Of a stretch of 9,869 nucleotides of DNA, positions 1 through 5,604 are shown piece by piece. The stretch is from Collinsella aerofaciens (GTDB taxonomy: Bacteria; Actinomycetota; Coriobacteriia; Coriobacteriales; Coriobacteriaceae): assembly GCA_030841765.1 (NCBI GenBank), contig JAUUSS010000087.1, positions 1 to 9,869 on the forward strand, in the 5' to 3' direction. Numbering within the stretch: the first letter of the stretch is position 1; every line of letters starts with the position of its first letter. A model generated the notes under the pieces. It saw only the letters and a list, made by a program, of their open reading frames with translations, was not told the origin of the DNA and made no database searches. The position numbers and the translations under genes are program-made.

Positions 1-451
1 CGAGCTGATCGACCACATAATCGAAGGCAGTCGGGGCATCGTAGCTCAAACGCTGGATATTGAAGAGCGCCTGAACCGCGGCAATGGGCAGCACTTGCTT
101 AAAGATGCAGATAGCGATCAGGCGAGCAATCTGCTCGCGGCCATATTGCTTTTTGACCGGAGCAGGCACCAGGCCGATCTTCACATAGTTATTGATCATC
201 GATGGCGTAATGACAGGCTGCTCCACGCAAATGGACAGTGGCTCCATCCACAGCGCGACATACTCAATGACCTGATCGCGGTAGAGCGTCACGTTGGGCA
301 GCTGGTCATAGCGAGTCAGGCTCAATGTATTAAGTTTACGCACGATATCGGACTGAATAAATGCATCGGGCAGCACAGTGGGCTGAATATCCTCAGGCTT
401 AATGCTGACCGACGAATCGGACATCGGGATAACGTGTTTGGCGTGGTTCAT
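1..451 (-). CDS. DUF1836 family protein (MerR-like putative regulator), 3' part outside window
   Basis: The minus strand is open from an ATG at 451 to the window edge, giving 150 residues with no stop. The start is supported by GGAGG (459-463 on the plus strand) about 7 bases upstream. Residues 81-125 carry the family signature: ITPSMINNYVKIGLVP, then VKKQYGREQIARLIAI. This resembles a MerR-type winged-helix entry (helix, 'Y-x-K-x-G-L-V-P', 'Y-x-R-E-Q'). The first 40 residues look disordered and vary in the family. I recognise it as DUF1836 (PF08876) from memory of the motif. The exact biological role is unknown; a DNA-binding regulator is the usual inference. It is transcribed in the same direction as trxB, but the 154-bp gap holds a hairpin and its own likely promoter, so it is probably a separate unit. 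The C-terminus is cut by the window. Confidence 0.8.
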   Translation of the reverse strand, partial: MNHAKHVIPMSDSSVSIKPEDIQPTVLPDAFIQSDIVRKLNTLSLTRYDQLPNVTLYRDQVIEYVALWMEPLSICVEQPVITPSMINNYVKIGLVPAPVKKQYGREQIARLIAICIFKQVLPIAAVQALFNIQRLSYDAPTAFDYVVDQL

Positions 452-469
452 AAGAATCCTCCGTTCATT

Positions 470-515
470 GGCTATATTGTATTCTAGGTTATCTAGTTTT
501 GCATACCATATAGCC
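470..515. promoter_or_regulatory. Imperfect 15-bp inverted repeat in the DUF1836 promoter region
   Basis: Arms 470-484 and 501-515 are inverted copies matching at 13 of 15 positions (GGCTATATtGTATtC on the left, complement of GCATACCATATAGCC on the right), separated by 16 bp. The two mismatches are not G-U pairs on either strand, so a protein-binding DNA site fits better than an RNA stem. The left arm covers the best -10-like hexamer for the downstream minus-strand gene (TACAAT, plus positions 476-481); I see no good -35. An operator, possibly for the DUF1836 protein itself, is inference. A second small dyad (CTAG at 484-487 and 493-496) lies between the arms. Confidence 0.4.
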
Positions 516-523
516 GGCAAGTA

Positions 524-565
524 AAAGTGGCTGGACAGCACATTGGTGCACCGACCAGCCACTTT
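524..565 (-). terminator. Hairpin downstream of trxB, probable terminator
   Basis: Perfect 11-bp stem: AAAGTGGCTGG at 524-534 pairs with CCAGCCACTTT at 555-565, with a 20-nt loop that contains the palindrome GGTGCACC (545-552). On the minus strand the stem ends in TTT and is followed by one more T before A and C, so the U-tract is short. It lies 41 bp beyond the trxB stop and 73 bp before the next start, the expected place for a rho-independent terminator of trxB. The short U-run lowers confidence. Confidence 0.55.
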
Positions 566-605
566 GTTTAAAGATAGCAACCTTACATAAGATATATTAT
601 CGTAC

Positions 606-1544
606 TTATCCACGGAGAAACGCGTATACGCTCGTTGCCGCTATGGCTCCATCAGAAACGGCAGTCACAACCTGGCGTAAACGCTTGGAACGGATGTCGC
701 CAGCGGCAAATAGACCTGGCGTGCGGGTCGCCATGAAATCATCAGTAACAATACCGCCGTCCGGCGCCAGATCGACTAGATGCTCAACGAGCTCGGAATG
801 GGGCTGCGTTCCGGTAAAGACAAAGATACCAAACGAGCCAGGGACAAATGACTCGGTGTGAGTTTCCCCGGATGCATTGTCCTTAAAGGTAATCGTCGTT
901 GGCATGGCTTCGCCCGAGAGCTCGACAATACTAGTTTGGTACCTAACTGAAATATTATCTTTTGCAAGAACTTTTTGAACCACACCATCGGGGGCACGGA
1001 ACTGATCGCGGCGCAAAACGATGGTCACGCTGCTGGCGATTTCTGACAAGAACAGAGCTTCCTCGCAGGCAGCATTGCCGCCGCCGATGACAAAAACCTG
1101 CTTGCCGCGAAAGAACATGCCGTCGCACGTCGCGCAATACGAAACGCCGCGACCGCGATATGCATCCTCGCCAACAAAACCAGCAGATCGCGGCGTGGCA
1201 CCCATGCAAGCGATAACGCTCGAGGCCGACGTATCGCCCAAATCGTGATGCACCGTAAACAGCGCTGCATCGGCATCGTAATCGATACCCGTAACCATGC
1301 TCCATGTAACCTGTGCTCCCAGGCCCTCTGCATGCTGCTGAAAACGCTCACCGAGTTCGGCGCCACTCAAGAGCGGAATGCCCGGATAGTTCTCGACTTC
1401 ATTGGTCGTGGCGATCTGCCCTCCCGACATGCCCTGTTCAATCACGGTCGTCGTTAGGTTGGAGCGCGCCGCATAAATGGCCGCAGCATAGCCCGCAGGG
1501 CCGCCACCGATAATCGCAACATCGATCGGCTGATGGGTAGTCAT
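606..1544 (-). CDS. trxB: Thioredoxin-disulfide reductase
   Basis: A 312-residue cytosolic FAD/NADPH flavoenzyme that reduces thioredoxin; the length is normal for low-molecular-weight TrxB. Visible motifs in order: FAD-binding GGGPAGYAAA (13-22), GGQIATTNEVENYPG (41-55), redox-active CATC (137-140), NADPH-domain GGGNAACEEA (154-163) with the arginine pair in LRRDQFRA (177-184), and the second FAD motif AAGDIR (280-285). The reading frame stays open 25 codons further upstream. I chose ATG 1544 because AGGAGGT sits 8 bases before it and the family fold starts immediately after. The gene is divergent from the glycosyltransferase, with a 117-bp shared control region. That region holds a small perfect dyad, CATGA-N3-TCATG (1604-1616), of unknown meaning. 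No thioredoxin gene is adjacent. Confidence 0.96.
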   Translation of the reverse strand: MTTHQPIDVAIIGGGPAGYAAAIYAARSNLTTTVIEQGMSGGQIATTNEVENYPGIPLLSGAELGERFQQHAEGLGAQVTWSMVTGIDYDADAALFTVHHDLGDTSASSVIACMGATPRSAGFVGEDAYRGRGVSYCATCDGMFFRGKQVFVIGGGNAACEEALFLSEIASSVTIVLRRDQFRAPDGVVQKVLAKDNISVRYQTSIVELSGEAMPTTITFKDNASGETHTESFVPGSFGIFVFTGTQPHSELVEHLVDLAPDGGIVTDDFMATRTPGLFAAGDIRSKRLRQVVTAVSDGAIAATSVYAFLRG

Positions 1545-1661
1545 GAAGAGACCTCCTGTCGAAAGATTGGCGTTCTTTGCGCTCATACCCAAATTTACGT
1601 GAACATGACACTCATGCACTACAATGATAAATCGCGTAACAAAGCTGAAGGGGAGTTATCG

Positions 1662-2963
1662 ATGGATCAAACGCAGATGAGCAATAGCGCTCCCCTGCCC
1701 ATGCAAGCCACTCCCCAACCGGAGCAAATGACCGTTTCACCTGCACAAAAACCCCTAGTAACCATTGTGCACGCATCGGTTGGATCGGGCCACAAAGCCG
1801 CCGCCAACGCGATTGCACAAGCATTTGAACTTATCCGCGGCACCAAGGGAATCCCTGAGGATATTGAAATTGAAGTGCTCGATATCCTTGATTTTGGACG
1901 TATTAAATTCGACGGCAATAAGACCGCGGCTTCTTTTACGGGAGCCACACGCCCCATTTACGACCTGACCTGGCGATATACGCTTACGGGACATCTTCTC
2001 TGGGGTGGCGGCACGGCATGGTCGCGTATTATGTTCCCCGCCTTCAACGAATATATTCGTCGCCGCAGGCCTATAGCCGTGGTCGCAACGCACATCACAG
2101 CAGCCAATGTTGCCGTGGGCGCCCGCGTAATTACGGGTATCGATTACCCGGTCATCTGTGTGCCGACCGATTACGAAGTCGAAGGCTTTTGGCCCCACAA
2201 GGACACCGACCTATTCTGTGTAGCCAACGAGTTTATGGCCGAAACGCTGCGCCCGCGCAAGGTTCCCGAGTCAAAGATCCGCATAACGGGCATCCCCATC
2301 CGAGCCGGTTTCGATTCAGATTACAAACGCGAAGATGAGCTCAGCAAGTTCAATCTCCCCATAGACAAAACCGTCGTATTGGTGATGGCCGGTGCCAGTT
2401 TACCCCAACCATACGTGCGTTTCCGCGCCGCGATGGACCACACGCTCCCCTTCTTACGCAGCTTTGAGGACATGCACTTTGTCTTTTTACCGGGCAAGGA
2501 TAAAGAATACGCCACCCGACTCAAGACGCTCTTCGACGCCATGAAGCTCGAAAACGTCACGGTTCTAGACTACGTGGACGACATGGCGGCCCTCATGCAC
2601 GGCTGCGACCTGGCAATTCTCAAATCGGGCGGACTCACCGTCACCGAGTGCCTGTGCGCGCATCTGCCGATGATCCTGCTGGGCAAGTCCTATGGCCAGG
2701 AAAAGGCAAACACCACGATGCTCACCGGCATGGGCGCCAGCATGCATGTCACCACCGCACGAGAACTCATCGTGACGTTGCGCCATCTCCACGATCATCC
2801 GGAGTCGCTCAAGGCACTGCTCATCAATGGCGAAGTCCTGCGCCGTCCACACGCAGCCGAGGACATCGCCATCGCCACCATGGAGCTTGCAGGTAAGCCC
2901 CAAAAACGTAAACGAGCCTTCTGCCGCTTCTACTGGGGAGGAAAGCCCGCGCATATCCGCTAG
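1662..2963 (+). CDS. GT28 / MGDG-synthase-type glycosyltransferase (glycolipid synthesis, substrate uncertain)
   Basis: A 433-residue two-domain GT-B enzyme of the MurG/UgtP class. Such enzymes usually transfer a sugar from a UDP donor to a lipid acceptor such as diacylglycerol at the inner membrane face. The MGDG-synthase N-domain starts with VTIVHASVGSGHKAAANAI (33-51, GSGH at 41-44) and runs to about 215, with ICVPTDYEVEGFW (165-177). The C-terminal GT28 domain starts near 236 (VVLVMAGAS) and contains the sugar-nucleotide signature LKSGGLTVTE (320-329) and GQEKAN (345-350). The last 20 residues are basic and aromatic, possibly membrane-contacting. The first 30 residues are Q/P-rich and low complexity. 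I chose ATG 1662 because AAGGGGAG lies 6 bases upstream; an in-frame ATG at 1533 lacks this and would overlap trxB. A -10-like TACAAT is at 1620-1625 without a clear -35. Diglucosyl-diacylglycerol synthesis is a family inference; the acceptor cannot be read from sequence. Confidence 0.88.
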   Translation: MDQTQMSNSAPLPMQATPQPEQMTVSPAQKPLVTIVHASVGSGHKAAANAIAQAFELIRGTKGIPEDIEIEVLDILDFGRIKFDGNKTAASFTGATRPIYDLTWRYTLTGHLLWGGGTAWSRIMFPAFNEYIRRRRPIAVVATHITAANVAVGARVITGIDYPVICVPTDYEVEGFWPHKDTDLFCVANEFMAETLRPRKVPESKIRITGIPIRAGFDSDYKREDELSKFNLPIDKTVVLVMAGASLPQPYVRFRAAMDHTLPFLRSFEDMHFVFLPGKDKEYATRLKTLFDAMKLENVTVLDYVDDMAALMHGCDLAILKSGGLTVTECLCAHLPMILLGKSYGQEKANTTMLTGMGASMHVTTARELIVTLRHLHDHPESLKALLINGEVLRRPHAAEDIAIATMELAGKPQKRKRAFCRFYWGGKPAHIR

Positions 2964-2989
2964 TCGAATGTCCGCCGCTCTGCCGGAGC

Positions 2990-3035
2990 CGCCCTTATAT
3001 CATTCCATGCTCAAACATTCTCGCTTCGCAGGGCG
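2990..3035 (+). repeat. Shortened copy of the palindromic repeat (left half of core only)
   Basis: The 33 bases at 2997-3029 are identical to 3065-3097 in the next repeat (starting ATATCATTCCATGC), but the right half of the core is missing. It is nevertheless flanked by a 6-bp complementary pair, CGCCCT (2990-2995) and AGGGCG (3030-3035). So it still keeps an outer stem of its own, unlike those of the other two copies. The 6-bp match may be chance. It begins 26 bp after the glycosyltransferase stop codon. Confidence 0.7.
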
Positions 3036-3043
3036 CACTAATC

Positions 3044-3152
3044 CCGCCCGTCCGGGACTCACCCATATCATTCCATGCTCAAACATTCTCGCTTCGCTAC
3101 GCTCGCTGCGAAACTGCGCGTGGAACGATATGGGTGAGCCCCGGACGGGAGG
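3044..3152 (+). repeat. Full-length palindromic repeat, copy 1 (plus orientation)
   Basis: A long hairpin. Left arm 3047-3078 pairs with 3118-3149; the only imperfect positions are A-C at 3057/3139 and 3070/3126 and T-G at 3076/3120. The core (3065-3131, 67 bp) begins ATATCATTCCATGC and ends GCGTGGAACGATAT. The outer stem CCCGTCCGGG-x-CTCACCC (3047-3064) is matched by 3132-3149 and is not shared with the other full copy. The loop contains TTCGC (3093-3097) opposite GCGAA (3108-3112). No T-run follows on either strand, so a classical intrinsic terminator is not obvious. The A-C mismatches become G-U pairs in a minus-strand transcript. Confidence 0.88.
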
Positions 3153-3185
3153 CTTCTTGCTTGAAAACAAATTGAAATCCAACTA

Positions 3186-3232
3186 GTAAGCCGGTGCGAC
3201 AAAGGAGAAATCCCCTTGTCGCACCGGCTTAC
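3186..3232. terminator. 17-bp perfect hairpin, possible bidirectional terminator
   Basis: The 17-base arms 3186-3202 (GTAAGCCGGTGCGACAA) and 3216-3232 are perfectly complementary, around a 13-nt loop. It shares no sequence with the repeats on either side. It sits in the middle of the convergent intergenic region, where a bidirectional terminator is expected. Neither side has a T-tract directly after the stem, so the role is inferred from position and stem strength only. Confidence 0.5.
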
Positions 3233-3294
3233 CAATTGATTAATGCTAACGGTTACCAGCGAAGATACACGGTAGTTGCAAGCATGCAAACGTA

Positions 3295-3398
3295 GCTCAC
3301 CCGTGGGAGGGCCCTATATATCGTTCCACGCACAGTTTCGCAGCGCAGCGAGAATGTTTGAGCATGGAATGATATATAGGGGCCTCCCACGGGTGAGC
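3295..3398 (-). repeat. Full-length palindromic repeat, copy 2 (minus orientation)
   Basis: A very long hairpin: 3295-3331 pairs with 3362-3398 with only G-G (3311/3382), G-T (3323/3370) and C-A (3329/3364) imperfect. Its core (3318-3375, 58 bp) is the reverse complement of copy 1: 28 bases of one arm (3348-3375) are identical and 26 of 27 bases of the other (3318-3344) match. The loop is 9 bp shorter. The outer stem, GCTCACCCGTGGGAGG-x-CCC and its complement, differs from copy 1. It ends 5 bp from the dut stop codon, so it will be the first structure in the 3' end of dut mRNA. I do not recognise the family by name. Confidence 0.9.
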
Positions 3399-3403
3399 GG
3401 ACA

Positions 3404-3847
3404 TTACAATACGCCGCTAGAACCGAAACCGCCGACTCCTCGGTCGGTTTTATCCAGTTCGTCTACCTCTATGAGGTTAACCGTGGGGACTTCTTGGATG
3501 ACGAGTTGGGCTATGCGGTCGCCTTTGTTGATTTGGATGTTGTTGGAGGGATCCAGGTTGATGAGGATAACCTTGAGTTCTCCTCGGTAGTGGGCGTCGA
3601 TGAGGCCCGGCGTGTTGACTATAGATAGGCCCTGCTTGATAGCCAAGCCGCTGCGGGGCTGGACGAAGCCGGCGTAGCCATCGGGCAGGGCGATGGCCAG
3701 CCCAGTAGAGATCAGACGACGTTCGAAGGGCTTCAGGACGCAGTCCTCGTTGGAGCGCAGATCCAAGCCGGCATCGGTGGGATGGGCGTATTTGGGAAGC
3801 TCGACGGTGGGGTCGAGACGCTTTATGTTGACGGTAATGTTGGACAT
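3404..3847 (-). CDS. dut: Deoxyuridine 5'-triphosphate nucleotidohydrolase (dUTPase)
   Basis: Hydrolyses dUTP to dUMP and pyrophosphate, keeping uracil out of DNA and supplying dUMP for thymidylate synthesis; acts as a cytosolic homotrimer. All five trimeric-dUTPase motifs are present in 147 residues: PTDAGLDL (23-30), PRSGLA (64-69), GLIDAHYRGEL (81-91, with catalytic Asp84 and the uracil-site Tyr87), GDRIAQLVI (109-117) and the mobile C-terminal RGVGGFGSSG (136-145). The ATG at 3847 is 4 bp after the nrdR stop. The ribosome binding site AAGGTGA (3858-3852) overlaps the last codons and stop of nrdR, so translation is probably coupled. The stop is followed within 5 bp by a long repeat hairpin. 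Confidence 0.97.
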   Translation of the reverse strand: MSNITVNIKRLDPTVELPKYAHPTDAGLDLRSNEDCVLKPFERRLISTGLAIALPDGYAGFVQPRSGLAIKQGLSIVNTPGLIDAHYRGELKVILINLDPSNNIQINKGDRIAQLVIQEVPTVNLIEVDELDKTDRGVGGFGSSGVL

Positions 3848-3851
3848 GGAA

Positions 3852-4295
3852 TCACCTTAGCTTGTCGAGCTCTTGCAGAAACTCATCGACGTCTTTGAAA
3901 TCGCGGTAGACCGAGGCAAAGCGGATGTACGCCACCTTGTCGATCTTGGCCAAACGCTTGAGCACCATGTCACCCAACTCATGGGACGTGACGGCCGTCA
4001 GCGTACGAGAACGCAGCTCGACCTCGATATCGTCGATAATCTCATTGAGCTTCTTAGTGTCGATATCGCGCTTGATGGTGGCGCGCATCAAGCCGACGAG
4101 CAGCTTATTGCGATCGAACCGCTGCTTAGTTCCGTCCGACTTAATGACCTCAATTGGGTCTTCGCATCGCTCAAACGTTGTAAAGCGGTAGTTACACGAG
4201 CAACATTCGCGACGGCGCTTAATGGTGTTATTTGACTCCTGCATACGGGAATCAACGACGCGGGTATGTGCCTTGCCGCATTTGGGACAGCGCAT
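3852..4295 (-). CDS. nrdR: Transcriptional repressor NrdR (ribonucleotide reductase regulator)
   Basis: A nucleotide-sensing repressor of ribonucleotide reductase genes. The 147 residues match the usual family length. The N-terminal zinc ribbon is visible as MRCPKC (Cys3, Cys6) and CCSC (Cys31, Cys34), with the family hallmark RRRECCSCNYRFTTFE (27-42). The ATP-cone that binds ATP/dATP follows at about 48-138 (VIKSDGTKQRFDRNKL onward, VAYIRFASVYRDF at 121-133). The start is fixed by GAGGAGGT 5 bases before ATG 4295. It lies 51 bp after the LysM gene on the same strand and directly before dut. No strong promoter is visible in the 51-bp gap, so read-through from the SOS-type promoter upstream is possible. 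I saw no nrd genes in the window. Confidence 0.97.
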   Translation of the reverse strand: MRCPKCGKAHTRVVDSRMQESNNTIKRRRECCSCNYRFTTFERCEDPIEVIKSDGTKQRFDRNKLLVGLMRATIKRDIDTKKLNEIIDDIEVELRSRTLTAVTSHELGDMVLKRLAKIDKVAYIRFASVYRDFKDVDEFLQELDKLR

Positions 4296-4346
4296 AGTAC
4301 CTCCTCTTAAACGATAACAAGGGTACCATGCGCAGCGCGATAATGA

Positions 4347-4796
4347 TTACGAACGAGCAGGAACCTTAAGATGCGCACCGGCGGCGAGCGAACCGTGCTC
4401 CAGATGATTGACGTTACGGATTATGTCGGAAGTCTCTTGCGTGGAAAGGCCTTCGATTGGATATTCCTCGGCAAGCGACCAAAGAGAATCGCTAGGCTGA
4501 ACGCGAATGGTCTCATAGGTAACGTTGGAAACGGACTCGGCATACGCGGCGTGACGAGCGCTAAAGACCGACGTAGCGAGGACAAAGAAGAGTGTAAGCG
4601 CAACGGCAACGGCGACGATCGTCGGAACCTTCAGGGCAACGCGGGCCGGCGCGACTACAGCCCGCTGATTGCGAGCAGGCTTTACGGTCAAAGGCTGAAA
4701 GCCGGAGCGGCCACCCTGAACAACCGTAAAAGTGGGTTCTGCAGGCGTCTCGAGCTTAAGGGCGAGGTTTCCCTGGACCATATTCGTTGCGTTCAT
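4347..4796 (-). CDS. LysM-domain membrane protein, YneA-like SOS cell-division inhibitor candidate
   Basis: A 149-residue protein with a cytosolic N-terminus of about 55 residues, basic near the membrane (ARNQRAVVAPARVALK). One membrane segment follows at about 57-78 (TIVAVAVALTLFFVLATSVF). An extracytoplasmic LysM domain is at about 94-146 (TYETIRVQPSDSLWSLAEEY ... IIRNVNHLEHG ... AGAHLKVP), which should bind peptidoglycan. The same layout (one transmembrane helix plus LysM, divergent from lexA, under LexA boxes) defines Bacillus YneA and relatives, which delay division after DNA damage. The role is therefore inferred from architecture and context, not from close similarity; the N-terminus is longer than in YneA. 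Two ATGs stand in tandem (4799 and 4796). I prefer 4796, since GAGGAG is 6 bases from it and only 3 from 4799. Confidence 0.82.
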   Translation of the reverse strand: MNATNMVQGNLALKLETPAEPTFTVVQGGRSGFQPLTVKPARNQRAVVAPARVALKVPTIVAVAVALTLFFVLATSVFSARHAAYAESVSNVTYETIRVQPSDSLWSLAEEYPIEGLSTQETSDIIRNVNHLEHGSLAAGAHLKVPARS

Positions 4797-4867
4797 CATG
4801 TTCTCCTCTCGCGTGTTTTGCTGAGAACAGTTTTATCAAGCCGCGCGGACAAAAATGTCTAGCGCGA

Positions 4868-4879
4868 GAACGAATGTTC
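4868..4879. promoter_or_regulatory. LexA (SOS) box 1
   Basis: GAACGAATGTTC, a perfect GAAC-N4-GTTC operator. Centre at 4873.5. It lies at or just after the predicted transcription start of the divergent LysM gene, so it could block early elongation or promoter opening there. Confidence 0.85.
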
Positions 4880-4886
4880 GGTTATT

Positions 4887-4914
4887 ATTATCTTCGAACA
4901 GTTGTTCCTGTCAA
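4887..4914 (-). promoter_or_regulatory. Vegetative promoter of the LysM gene with an embedded LexA box
   Basis: On the minus strand, TTGACA (plus 4909-4914) is a perfect -35 and GATAAT (plus 4887-4892) a 5-of-6 -10, with a 16-bp spacer. LexA box 2 (4896-4907) lies wholly inside the spacer, so LexA and RNA polymerase would exclude each other. The expected start is near 4880, giving a leader of about 80 bases. The counterpart promoter for lexA on the plus strand is not clear: the best pair, TTGTTC (4902-4907) and AACATT (4925-4930), matches consensus poorly. Confidence 0.75.
4896..4907. promoter_or_regulatory. LexA (SOS) box 2
   Basis: GAACAGTTGTTC, a perfect GAAC-N4-GTTC operator (CGAACAGTTGTTCC with flanks). 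Centre at 4901.5. It occupies the -35/-10 spacer of the minus-strand promoter and the probable -35 region of lexA. Confidence 0.9.
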
Positions 4915-4923
4915 GCAAAATTC

Positions 4924-4935
4924 GAACATTTGTTT
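4924..4935. promoter_or_regulatory. LexA (SOS) box 3, one mismatch
   Basis: GAACATTTGTTT, one base off the GAAC-N4-GTTC pattern, within the symmetric context CGAACATTTGTTTG. Centre at 4929.5, 24 bp before the lexA start codon. It probably serves lexA autoregulation. The mismatch suggests weaker binding than boxes 1 and 2. Confidence 0.75.
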
Positions 4936-4959
4936 GACATGGGTAGAGAGGATGCCCTG

Positions 4960-5604
4960 ATGGCTCGCAAAATTACCAAGCGTCAGCAGCAAATTTACGA
5001 CTTCATCAAGGAATATCAGCAGGAGAAGGGTTATCCGCCCAGCGTGCGCGAGATGGCTTCTGCCGTGGGCCTTTCCTCCCCCAGCACCGTGCACGCCCAT
5101 CTATCTGCCCTGGAGGCGCGCGGGCTACTCAAGCGCGATGCCACCAAACCGCGCGCTCTGGAACTCTTTAACGAGGACGGTTCCTCTGTCTCAATTTCTA
5201 AATCTGACGAGACCACCGCACCTCGCGGAACGGTCTCACTACCGCTCGTTGGTCGCGTCGCGGCTGGGATTCCCATTCTGGCCGAGCAGAATATCGAAGA
5301 CACATTTACTATCCCGACCGAAATCGCCACTGATCAGGGTTCCTTTATCCTTGAGGTGCATGGGAGCTCAATGATCAATGTCGGTATCTTCAATGGCGAT
5401 TACATCATCGTCCGTGAACAAAAGAGTGCCATGAACGGCGAAATTGTCGTGGCTATGATTGATGGTTCAGCGACCGTCAAGACGTTCTACAAGGAGCAGG
5501 GACGCGTACGCCTGCAGCCTGAGAATGACACCATGGAGCCTATCTATGCAACGAATCCCGTTATCTTGGGCAAAGTTGTCGGCTTGATGCGCCGGTTCTC
5601 GTAA
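4960..5604 (+). CDS. lexA: LexA repressor, SOS response regulator
   Basis: Represses SOS genes as a dimer and self-cleaves when RecA filaments form on damaged DNA. The 214 residues are typical. The N-terminal winged helix (3-65) starts KITKRQQQIYDFIKEY and has the recognition region SVREMASAVGLSSPSTVHAHL (28-48 in part). The S24 peptidase domain follows: cleavage site Ala102-Gly103 in RVAAGIPI (99-106), catalytic Ser137 in HGSSM (134-138) and general-base Lys174 in ATVKTF (171-176). All key residues are present, so it should be an active, cleavable repressor. I chose ATG 4960, which has GAGAGG 8 bases upstream; an in-frame ATG at 4939 would overlap the operator region and add seven residues. 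Three LexA boxes precede it. The stop codon TAA overlaps the next ATG by one base. Confidence 0.97.
   Translation: MARKITKRQQQIYDFIKEYQQEKGYPPSVREMASAVGLSSPSTVHAHLSALEARGLLKRDATKPRALELFNEDGSSVSISKSDETTAPRGTVSLPLVGRVAAGIPILAEQNIEDTFTIPTEIATDQGSFILEVHGSSMINVGIFNGDYIIVREQKSAMNGEIVVAMIDGSATVKTFYKEQGRVRLQPENDTMEPIYATNPVILGKVVGLMRRFS

Larger units (their letters stand above)
2964..3403. other. 440-bp gene-free region between convergent genes, dense in hairpins
   Basis: It separates the stop of the plus-strand glycosyltransferase from the stop of the minus-strand dut gene. It contains, in order, a shortened repeat copy (2990-3035), a full repeat hairpin (3044-3152), an unrelated 17-bp perfect hairpin (3186-3232) and an inverted full repeat hairpin (3295-3398). 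Open frames in it only follow the repeats and have no ribosome binding site or recognisable protein. The remaining part (3235-3294) holds nothing I recognise. Confidence 0.8.

Noticed and set aside
95..487. Plus-strand open frame of 130 codons
   Set aside because: It is the antisense of the DUF1836 coding region, has no ribosome binding site and resembles no protein I know; the minus-strand frame carries the family motif.
1545..1619. 25-codon upstream extension of trxB
   Set aside because: It precedes the strong AGGAGGT site and is not part of the TrxB fold, which begins directly after ATG 1544.
1533..1661. 43-codon upstream extension of the glycosyltransferase
   Set aside because: It has no Shine-Dalgarno sequence, overlaps the trxB start and its ribosome binding site, and resembles no family N-terminus; ATG 1662 has AAGGGGAG in place.
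3000..3186. Short open frames on both strands within the repeat hairpins
   Set aside because: They follow the palindromic sequence, so both strands give similar peptides, and they have no ribosome binding site.
2997..3375. CRISPR-like reading of the three 28-33 bp repeats
   Set aside because: The copies differ in orientation, spacing is irregular (68 bp, then more than 250 bp), each sits in a long hairpin, and no cas gene is present.
4825..4836. GAACAGTTTTAT as a fourth LexA box
   Set aside because: Only the left half-site matches; the right half lacks GTTC and the position breaks the 28-bp register.
4848..4859. GACA-N4-TGTC dyad in the LysM leader
   Set aside because: Four-base arms are easily found by chance and no known regulator fits.
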